The position numbers and the translations under genes were made by a program. Source: Nitrososphaerota archaeon (GTDB taxonomy: Archaea; Thermoproteota; Nitrososphaeria; Nitrososphaerales; Nitrosopumilaceae). From it: a DNA stretch of 12,538 nucleotides. Each line of letters begins with the position of its first letter. Position 1 is the stretch's first letter. Under the pieces are notes generated by a model, which ran no database searches, had not been told where the DNA came from, and was given only the letters and a program-made list of their open reading frames with translations. This document shows positions 7,927-12,538 of this stretch, one piece after another. The DNA lies in assembly GCA_030611185.1 (NCBI GenBank), contig JAUWQG010000017.1, positions 1 through 12,538 of the forward strand, read 5' to 3'.

Positions 7927-8559
7927 TTACCATGTTGGCTCTTCAATCATTTTTAATCCATCATCAGTTATTTTAAAACCCATAATTTTCAGCGTTTCTT
8001 TAGCAGTAGGGGAATTTTTTTTAAAGATTTTTTGAGCCAAATCGAGCCTATCATGGGGAGAAATATTCTGACCAATTTTGTATTTTCCTTGAAGAATTAT
8101 AGGAACAATCTTGAACACTGCAACAGCGTCTAAAACTTTCATGTCAGATTGGATTGGATCATAACCACCTTCGGGCTGATATTTTCTCATAAGACCATTA
8201 AGTGCCAAAGTTTTTTCTTCTTTTTCAGTTACTAATGATGCAGTTCCTTTCATCACAATACTAATGTACAAAGTATCAGCAAGTGACGCATTTTTTGGAT
8301 CCTCAAAATAAGATGGAAGAAATTCCAGTTCTCTATCCACTTCAAACCCAACTTTTTCATTTCTTTTGAAATTTTCAATTTTTTCACCTCGTGGATGAGA
8401 ATGCATATACACAGCATCATTTAGAAAAACAAAATTCATAGGAATTATTTGAGGATACCCATTTACATCAATTGTAGAAATTCTACCCACATGTTCTTGA
8501 TGGAGAAACTCTTTTACCTTGTCATATGATTTAATCTGTAAAATTCCAACTAGTTGCAA
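7927..8559 (-). CDS. Pyridoxamine 5'-phosphate oxidase-like FMN-binding split-barrel protein
   Basis: The encoded 210-aa protein has the split-barrel fold of the pyridoxamine phosphate oxidase/NimA superfamily. The N-terminal helix KVKEFLHQEHVGRIST (about 14-29) leads into GYPQIIPMNFVF (34-45), and YMHSHPRGEKIENFKRN (51-67) and VGFEVD (70-75) are typical of the flavin-binding part. KYQPEGGYDP (127-136) and the strand VAVFKIVPIILQGK follow. Family members bind FMN, heme or F420 and act as small-molecule reductases; the substrate cannot be told here. The start is uncertain. The longest frame uses a GTG at 8601 (224 aa), but the divergent gene starts at 8613, and a TATA element lies inside that extension. 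The in-frame TTG at 8559 is 26 nt from that TATA and just before the conserved region, so I prefer it. Confidence 0.8.
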   Translation of the reverse strand: MQLVGILQIKSYDKVKEFLHQEHVGRISTIDVNGYPQIIPMNFVFLNDAVYMHSHPRGEKIENFKRNEKVGFEVDRELEFLPSYFEDPKNASLADTLYISIVMKGTASLVTEKEEKTLALNGLMRKYQPEGGYDPIQSDMKVLDAVAVFKIVPIILQGKYKIGQNISPHDRLDLAQKIFKKNSPTAKETLKIMGFKITDDGLKMIEEPTW

Positions 8560-8571
8560 TAAGTCATTTTT

Positions 8572-8592
8572 TTTAAATAATATTATAAATCC
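8572..8592. promoter_or_regulatory. Shared bidirectional TATA region
   Basis: The AT-rich stretch TTTAAATAATATTATAAATC is close to self-complementary. Its core (centre about 8585) lies 28 nt from the + strand ATG at 8613 and 26 nt from the - strand TTG at 8559. A single TATA-binding site could therefore fire both genes as leaderless transcripts. TTTAAATA at 8572-8579 is an alternative + strand box, which would give an 11-nt leader. Confidence 0.5.
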
Positions 8593-8612
8593 AAAGCTCA
8601 CGAGACCTAATA

Positions 8613-8861
8613 ATGAAGACTAGTAGAGACAGAGAATTAGACGATCCCTACCTAGATGAGCTCAAAAATGAATTTCGACAGTATTCGTATGAATTAAAAA
8701 AATTAAAACAAAAATTCCTAAAAACAAATTCTGTATCAGACCAATCAAAAATTATTAAGAAAATGGATATTATTTCCACAAAAATGGAGAATAATCAGAA
8801 ACAATCTACCAAGGTTACCAAATCAAGATTAAAAGAAATGAAGAAAACTCGCAAAAAATGA
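8613..8861 (+). CDS. Small basic coiled-coil protein of unknown function
   Basis: This 82-aa protein is rich in lysine and has almost no hydrophobic core except heptad-like leucines and isoleucines (LDELKNEFRQYSYELKKLKQ, about 15-34). It probably forms one or two long helices and ends in the basic tail KEMKKTRKK. There is no cysteine, membrane segment or recognised domain. The ATG at 8613 sits at leaderless distance from the shared TATA region. The charge suggests nucleic acid or ribosome association, but that is inference only. Its stop overhangs a small antisense reading frame (8864-8956) by only 2 nt of spacing. Confidence 0.6.
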   Translation: MKTSRDRELDDPYLDELKNEFRQYSYELKKLKQKFLKTNSVSDQSKIIKKMDIISTKMENNQKQSTKVTKSRLKEMKKTRKK

Positions 8862-8863
8862 GA

Positions 8864-8956
8864 CTAATCTTCCTCGTCTAGTTGTTTTGCTAGTTCTTTA
8901 ATTTCAAAAATTTTACAATTAAATTCATCACATTTTGCTTTGAGTTTCTTAGCCAT
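8864..8956 (-). CDS. Possible 30-aa peptide with two cysteines
   Basis: An ATG-to-TAG frame on the minus strand encodes 30 residues beginning MAKKLKAKCDEFNCKIFEIK and ending in the acidic tail AKQLDEED. The pair C9 and C14 is spaced CX4C, followed by a predicted amphipathic helix. It fits precisely between the 3' end of the coiled-coil gene and the next promoter, and a T-rich minus-strand stretch near 8970-8980 could serve as a TATA region. The sequence has the composition of a real small protein (balanced charge, structured ends), but it is short enough to arise by chance. It is not assigned to a family. Confidence 0.35.
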   Translation of the reverse strand: MAKKLKAKCDEFNCKIFEIKELAKQLDEED

Positions 8957-9040
8957 AATAGATAATCATAAAAAAGAAGAAAAAACAAATACGTTCTAAA
9001 ATTTGACTTTGATCTTGATAAATTTGTATTAATTGCAATT

Positions 9041-9051
9041 CCTAAAATATG
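9041..9051 (+). promoter_or_regulatory. TATA element before the TTG-start gene
   Basis: CCTAAAATATG is centred at about 9047, which is 26 nt upstream of the TTG at 9073. This spacing is the main reason for accepting a leaderless TTG start there. Confidence 0.45.
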
Positions 9052-9072
9052 TGAGAATAAAGAAAATACACG

Positions 9073-9513
9073 TTGGATGAAAGAGAAATTGAAAGGGAAG
9101 ATGCGACTAAAAGAGTTCTCCAATTACTAGAAGAGTGGGGAGCAGATTCTAAATTTATCTGGTTTAGAGAAATTCATAGAATTACGGATATTGATAAAGG
9201 ATTACTGCGAAACATCTTAAATGATTTAAAAAAATCAAAAGACCTAGCAGAGACTCAAAAAGATACTCAAAGAATATTTTTTTGTTTAAAAAAATATTAT
9301 AAGAAATGTCAAGATGTGGAGAAGAGACTCAAAGGAAAAACAACAATGCTAAAAGATGGAAGTAAAGTAAAAGTTTATCAAAACACTACCAAATCATCAG
9401 AGAGAACAAGAAAAAGACTAGAAAGACAAAAACAAAAACGCCAAGTTAAGGCATACGCCAAATCAAAAAGTAGAGCAAAGATGAAAAACAGAACTAGACC
9501 ACACAAGTCTTGA
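9073..9513 (+). CDS. Winged-helix-like protein with a long basic tail, function unknown
   Basis: This 146-aa protein has an N-terminal region (about 9-75) that reads like a winged helix: a helix ATKRVLQLLEEWG, a second helix around FREIHRITD, a candidate recognition helix KGLLRNILNDLKKSKD, and a wing ending RIFFCLKKYY. From about 106 on the chain is extremely basic (RTRKRLERQKQKRQVKAYAKSKSRAKMKNRTRPHKS) and probably disordered, which suits nucleic acid binding. I do not recognise a named family. The only in-frame start before the upstream TAA (9058-9060) is TTG at 9073; the ATG at 9077 is in another frame. The gene converges on the 9519-9758 gene with 5 nt between stops. Confidence 0.65.
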   Translation: MDEREIEREDATKRVLQLLEEWGADSKFIWFREIHRITDIDKGLLRNILNDLKKSKDLAETQKDTQRIFFCLKKYYKKCQDVEKRLKGKTTMLKDGSKVKVYQNTTKSSERTRKRLERQKQKRQVKAYAKSKSRAKMKNRTRPHKS

Positions 9514-9518
9514 TATAA

Positions 9519-9758
9519 TTACAAAGAATAATCTACCTTTCTTCTAGCTAGATTAAATTCAGCACGTTTGATTTTTGAAGATTCTGAAACATCTTCAGTC
9601 ATATCAAAGAGTTGATGAAGTTCCATGTCAGGTACAATCTCATCTTCCTTTTCATCGTTCAAATCTATCTCTATGTTTGATAAAATATCCATATTTTCTT
9701 CTAATATTTTCAGGCATTTTTCAACAGTTTCAGGAAGGTCATCATCCATGATACTCAT
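9519..9758 (-). CDS. Small acidic protein of unknown function
   Basis: This 79-aa, strongly acidic protein begins MSIMDDDLPETVEKCLKILE. It has a predicted helix LPETVEKCLKILEENMDILSNIE (about 8-30), an acidic middle (NDEKEDEIVPDME), and a basic C-terminal helix SSKIKRAEFNLARRKVDYSL. There is one cysteine (C15), no membrane segment and no recognised domain. The second ATG (codon 4) is an alternative start. It lies 48 nt downstream of the luciferase-like gene on the same strand with only a weak TATA-like sequence of its own, so it may be read from the upstream promoter. Function is not inferred. Confidence 0.55.
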   Translation of the reverse strand: MSIMDDDLPETVEKCLKILEENMDILSNIEIDLNDEKEDEIVPDMELHQLFDMTEDVSESSKIKRAEFNLARRKVDYSL

Positions 9759-9806
9759 TTGGATTGGTAAGGTAAATGAATTTCGCCGTAATTTGGAAAA
9801 ATGACC

Positions 9807-10907
9807 TTATTGTTTGGCCTTTTCTCTTAGGTGAGGCATCACATGAGAGGCAAACTTGTCAATAGAACCAAAGTAGTTCTTGCCCCAGAATCTAATTACA
9901 AAGTGATTAACTCCTGCTTCCATGAACTTCTCAAAGATTGGAATCATATCATCTGGAGTGCCAATAGCAGTTGATGAGCGTGCAACCGCATCAGGTATCT
10001 TTGTTGCAGCTTCTCTCATTTTTACAATCCAACTTTGATCAGACATTGAATATTCTGTAAAGTATTTTACAAAATCAAATCCTTCGATTTCTTTTAGGCC
10101 GTGTACCCTAAGAATTTCAGGCTTGAACAAACTTACTTTAACAGCTTCTTTCATTTTTGCCCAAGACTCTTCTGCATCTTCAGAAAAGTATACATCAATA
10201 TCAAGTGCCATTTGGAAATTATCTTTTTCTTCTTGTGTTCTATTATGTTTGTCCATAGATGCCACTATTTGTTTTCGATGATCATCAAACAATACTGGAG
10301 TATAACCGATTGGTAACCATCCATCTCCTAATTTTCCAGTCAAATCCAATGTGCGTTTTCCACCTGCTGCCATGTAAGTTGGTGGATGAGGTTTTCTAAT
10401 TGGAGGAGCTTGTAGACAAGCACCTTCTAATTTGTAATATTTTCCGTCATAACTGACAGTATTATCAGGAGTAGAAGCATACAAAGTTTTGATTACTTCG
10501 ATTTGTTCTGCCCATTTTGAAACAGGTTTTTCAAATGGGATGCAAAATTCTTTTAAATTCTGAGCTTCTCCTGCACCAATTCCTAAAATCGCTCTTCCTT
10601 TGGAAATTCTATCCAAAGTAATTGTAGCTAGTGCAATATTTGATGGATGACGTCTAATCGCATCTGTAACACAAGTTCCCAATTCTACGTTGCTGGTTAC
10701 TGCAGCAATCGCAGATAACATAACCCAAGGATCTAAAACAGTTGCATTTTTCCATTGAGGGACGTTTGTGTGGTCCATGTAGAAAATAGAGTCATATCCT
10801 GTTTTGTCAGCAAGAATACAAGCAGTTAAAATCTGATCTTCCGTATACCCGGCTCTTGCAACATTTAATCCGTTTTGAATACCAAATTTGAGTTTATTTT
10901 GAGTCAC
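9807..10907 (-). CDS. Luciferase-like (LLM class) flavin/F420-dependent oxidoreductase
   Basis: This 366-aa protein has the bacterial luciferase-like TIM-barrel fold, resembling F420-dependent 5,10-methylenetetrahydromethanopterin reductase and related enzymes. Visible family features are the early strand KLKFGIQNG, the active-site region SIFYMDHTNVP (40-50), GTCVTDAIRRHPSNIALATI (77-96), LDRISKGRAILGIGAGE (98-114), GGKRTLDLTGKLGDGWLP (182-199) and the closing VNHFVIRFWG. Thaumarchaea make F420, so F420 or FMN is likely, but the substrate cannot be read off. A true methanogenic reductase role is unlikely in this organism; the name reflects fold only. The start is a GTG at 10907 with a TATA 28 nt upstream, giving a leaderless mRNA. 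The gene follows the alcohol dehydrogenase gene on the same strand but is separated by a T-rich terminator and its own promoter. Confidence 0.87.
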   Translation of the reverse strand: MTQNKLKFGIQNGLNVARAGYTEDQILTACILADKTGYDSIFYMDHTNVPQWKNATVLDPWVMLSAIAAVTSNVELGTCVTDAIRRHPSNIALATITLDRISKGRAILGIGAGEAQNLKEFCIPFEKPVSKWAEQIEVIKTLYASTPDNTVSYDGKYYKLEGACLQAPPIRKPHPPTYMAAGGKRTLDLTGKLGDGWLPIGYTPVLFDDHRKQIVASMDKHNRTQEEKDNFQMALDIDVYFSEDAEESWAKMKEAVKVSLFKPEILRVHGLKEIEGFDFVKYFTEYSMSDQSWIVKMREAATKIPDAVARSSTAIGTPDDMIPIFEKFMEAGVNHFVIRFWGKNYFGSIDKFASHVMPHLREKAKQ

Positions 10908-10928
10908 GTATCTTTAGGTCAGTGTATT

Positions 10929-10940
10929 AGGATAAATAAG
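10929..10940 (-). promoter_or_regulatory. TATA element of the luciferase-like gene
   Basis: The minus strand reads CTTATTTATCCT here, centred about 28 nt before the GTG at 10907. This is consistent with a leaderless transcript and supports the GTG as the real start. Confidence 0.5.
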
Positions 10941-10965
10941 TATGGTGGCGATGCTAGGTTTTTTC

Positions 10966-10994
10966 AATAAAATATAAAAAATGTAAAAAAAATG
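10966..10994 (-). terminator. T-rich terminator after the alcohol dehydrogenase gene
   Basis: Read on the minus strand this is a series of T-runs (TTTTTTTTACATTTTTTATA) starting about 9 nt after the stop of the dehydrogenase gene. It separates that gene from the luciferase-like gene downstream. Confidence 0.5.
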
Positions 10995-11002
10995 TGAATT
11001 TC

Positions 11003-11947
11003 TTACAGATTACTTGTTTTGATGTCTTCAAGACATTTCATGACATCTTCTTTAGATATTGGAATAGGGTTTGGGTCCAAATGTCCTTTATCAGTCATTA
11101 CTACATCTGCAGCTTCAGAAACATCGGCTTTAAGTTCTAATTTATCAAAACCAAGTTTTGCCATTGCCTCTTTGAATCTATCATAGAAGATTGATTTGTT
11201 GTGTTTGTGAGCTACGGTGGTACAAGATGACAATGAATATCCATGAGGTACTCCTTCATTTGAGAAAACATATGATAATGCATGACCTAATGTAGTTGAA
11301 CAATTACCAAAGCCCATACCAGATAACATTGAACCATATGGATAGTTTTCGGGTTTGTCATTCATTATTGCATCATAGAGAATCTCAAATGCTTGTTTGC
11401 ACAATGTTCTTGTCAAATCATTTCCAAGTTTACTGTCATATCCTTCAGTTGCTTGAGCACATGCATCACAAACTGAATTATTAAGTACTTGTTGTGGTGT
11501 TCCATCCATAAAGTATGAATCCACTACAGCCATGTCAGCAAGGAATCTATCTTCTCGAAGAAGTTTCTTTTTGCCATCAAATTTTAAAACACAATAAGTG
11601 GTCATTTCTGCCCCAGTTCCAAATGTAGTTGGGATTAAAATCTTCTCTACACCAAAATCTTGGCTAGCATATTTTACAACATCCATTGAGCTTCCCCCTC
11701 CCAATCCAATTAAGGCTGAAGGATTCTTGCTTTTGAATTCTGAAATCAAAGCAGTGACATCGTCGATTGATGGTTCAGGAGTTACTTTGTCATAGAGCAT
11801 GTAATCCTGTATTCCCATTTTATCTAGCCACTTTCCAGAAAGGTTTGGAGAAGCAGTAGTTACAACGAGTGCATTTTTTGGATATTCTGTTTCACCTAGT
11901 GCGTTTTCTCCAAATTTGATAACTTTTGGAATACGTACTGTGTACAT
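11003..11947 (-). CDS. Iron-containing-type alcohol dehydrogenase, candidate semialdehyde reductase
   Basis: This 314-aa member of the group III (iron-type) alcohol dehydrogenases would reduce an aldehyde with NAD(P)H in the cytoplasm. The nucleotide-binding loop is IGLGGGSSMD (80-89), followed by PTTFGTGAE (106-114). Metal-site residues visible are D161 (VCDACAQATEGY), H222 (LGHALSY) and H235 (VPHGYS). The family usually has a fourth ligand, DX3H, but here that position is Q165, confirmed at codon level as CAA. The protein is also shorter than the usual 380 or so residues. An enzyme of this family has been described as malonic semialdehyde reductase in the 3-hydroxypropionate/4-hydroxybutyrate cycle of Nitrosopumilus maritimus. 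This gene is a good candidate for that or the succinic semialdehyde step, but orthology was not tested. It starts at ATG 11947, 27 nt from the shared TATA. Confidence 0.88.
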   Translation of the reverse strand: MYTVRIPKVIKFGENALGETEYPKNALVVTTASPNLSGKWLDKMGIQDYMLYDKVTPEPSIDDVTALISEFKSKNPSALIGLGGGSSMDVVKYASQDFGVEKILIPTTFGTGAEMTTYCVLKFDGKKKLLREDRFLADMAVVDSYFMDGTPQQVLNNSVCDACAQATEGYDSKLGNDLTRTLCKQAFEILYDAIMNDKPENYPYGSMLSGMGFGNCSTTLGHALSYVFSNEGVPHGYSLSSCTTVAHKHNKSIFYDRFKEAMAKLGFDKLELKADVSEAADVVMTDKGHLDPNPIPISKEDVMKCLEDIKTSNL

Positions 11948-11967
11948 GTCTGAAAGGCATCATTGAT

Positions 11968-11982
11968 GATTATTATATCTTA
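11968..11982. promoter_or_regulatory. Shared bidirectional TATA element
   Basis: GATTATTATATCTTA carries TATA-like sequence on both strands, with its centre at about 11974.5. This is almost exactly midway between the - strand ATG at 11947 and the + strand ATG at 12002, about 27 nt from each. One TATA-binding site could thus give two divergent leaderless transcripts. Confidence 0.55.
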
Positions 11983-12001
11983 CAGAATGAATCAAGTGTA
12001 C

Positions 12002-12538
12002 ATGATAATTCAAAATTTTTCAGATCTTGCTACGACTTTACAGAAAAAACAATCACTCGAAATTTTAGAATCAGGTCTAGAAGCTGCATCTCCCGAAAAA
12101 TTCATGTCCAAATTTGTAAATTCAAAAAACATAGTAATTAATGGCGATAAACTAGATCTTGCAAATTTTTCCAACATATACACAGTGGCTTTTGGCAAGG
12201 CTGCAGATTCTATGACTAGAGCACTTAATGCAATAATTTCAATAAAGGCAGGGATTGTGGTAATTCCCAAAGGCTCAAGATCAATGATTAAAGGCAAAAA
12301 AATTCAAATTTTCAATGCGGGTCATCCAAAACCAGATCAAATAAGTGTAAAAGCAGCAAAAGAGGTGATAAAATTTCTTCAAAATAGAAAAAAAGATGAA
12401 CTAGTCATTTTTCTAGTTTCAGGAGGATCATCTGCTCTTCTTGCACTTCCTGATAAAATAACTCTAAACGATAAAATCCACGTAACTGATCTTTTGCTAA
12501 AGTCAGGTGCCACAATTCAAGAATTTAATTGCGTCAGA
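12002..12538 (+). CDS. Glycerate 2-kinase, MOFRL family (N-terminal part, runs off the window)
   Basis: The frame is open from the ATG to the right edge and gives 179 residues of the N-terminal domain of class II glycerate kinases, which phosphorylate D-glycerate to 2-phosphoglycerate using ATP. Family signatures are YTVAFGKAADSM (60-71), FNAGHPKPDQIS (104-115), FLVSGGSSALLALPDKIT (137-154) and LLLKSGATIQEFNCVR at the window end. The C-terminal part, including the MOFRL domain, would lie beyond 12538. An in-frame ATG at 11987 would add 5 residues, but it is only about 12 nt from the TATA, whereas 12002 sits at leaderless distance, so I chose the latter. The gene is divergent from the alcohol dehydrogenase gene and appears to share its promoter, which hints at co-expression of two carbon-metabolism enzymes. 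Confidence 0.88.
   Translation, partial: MIIQNFSDLATTLQKKQSLEILESGLEAASPEKFMSKFVNSKNIVINGDKLDLANFSNIYTVAFGKAADSMTRALNAIISIKAGIVVIPKGSRSMIKGKKIQIFNAGHPKPDQISVKAAKEVIKFLQNRKKDELVIFLVSGGSSALLALPDKITLNDKIHVTDLLLKSGATIQEFNCVR

Noticed and set aside
8890..9123. 77-aa hydrophobic minus-strand frame
   Set aside because: It overlaps the start of the winged-helix-like gene and its promoter; the phenylalanine-rich composition is typical of AT-rich antisense.
10101..10316. 71-aa + strand frame inside the luciferase-like gene
   Set aside because: It is a shadow frame opposite a well-conserved enzyme, as are the other short frames opposite uvrA, uvrB and the dehydrogenase.
12010..12297. 95-aa minus-strand frame opposite the glycerate kinase
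   Set aside because: The + strand frame carries the kinase motifs and is open to the window edge.
1..12538. Defence island, mobile element or integrated virus
   Set aside because: No transposase, integrase, nuclease-helicase cluster or terminal repeats were seen. The recognised genes are housekeeping or metabolic, and I noticed no obvious local change in base composition.

Overview
The window looks like chromosome of an ammonia-oxidising archaeon of the Nitrosopumilus type (Nitrososphaerota/Thaumarchaeota). The DNA is very AT-rich. Archaeal-type TATA elements lie about 26-30 nt in front of start codons, with no Shine-Dalgarno sequences, so most transcripts are probably leaderless. The gene set fits: a membrane-anchored blue copper protein, an iron-dependent alcohol dehydrogenase of the kind used in the 3-hydroxypropionate/4-hydroxybutyrate cycle, a flavin/F420-type luciferase-like oxidoreductase, and a bacterial-type UvrABC system. 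The assignment is inferred from gene content and recall, not from a database search.

Layout. Positions 1-206 hold the 3' end of an unrecognised + strand gene, followed by about 325 bp of non-coding DNA with a strong hairpin (212-254) and the cupredoxin promoter. Positions 532-1203 (+) encode a type 1 copper protein with a perfect 27-bp tandem repeat in its linker. Positions 1224-7574 (-) are a compact uvrB-uvrA-uvrC operon with overlapping genes, giving a full nucleotide excision repair incision system. Its UvrC ends without the usual C-terminal helix-hairpin-helix domain. Positions 7706-9758 hold small genes: a 49-aa ribbon-helix-helix protein, an FMN-binding split-barrel protein, a coiled-coil basic protein, a possible 30-aa two-cysteine peptide, a winged-helix-like protein with a basic tail, and an acidic 79-aa protein. 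Positions 9807-11947 (-) carry a luciferase-like oxidoreductase and an iron-type alcohol dehydrogenase in which an expected metal-binding histidine is a glutamine. From 12002 (+) a glycerate 2-kinase gene begins and runs off the window.

How they work together. Only uvrBAC is a clear operon: UvrA and UvrB find the lesion, then UvrB and UvrC incise. The alcohol dehydrogenase and glycerate kinase are divergent genes that appear to share one near-palindromic TATA element midway between two leaderless starts. The split-barrel protein and the coiled-coil protein show the same arrangement. These two shared-promoter arrangements are the most unusual feature of the window. No mobile element, CRISPR array, rRNA or tRNA was seen, and I found no convincing new defence or metabolic system.
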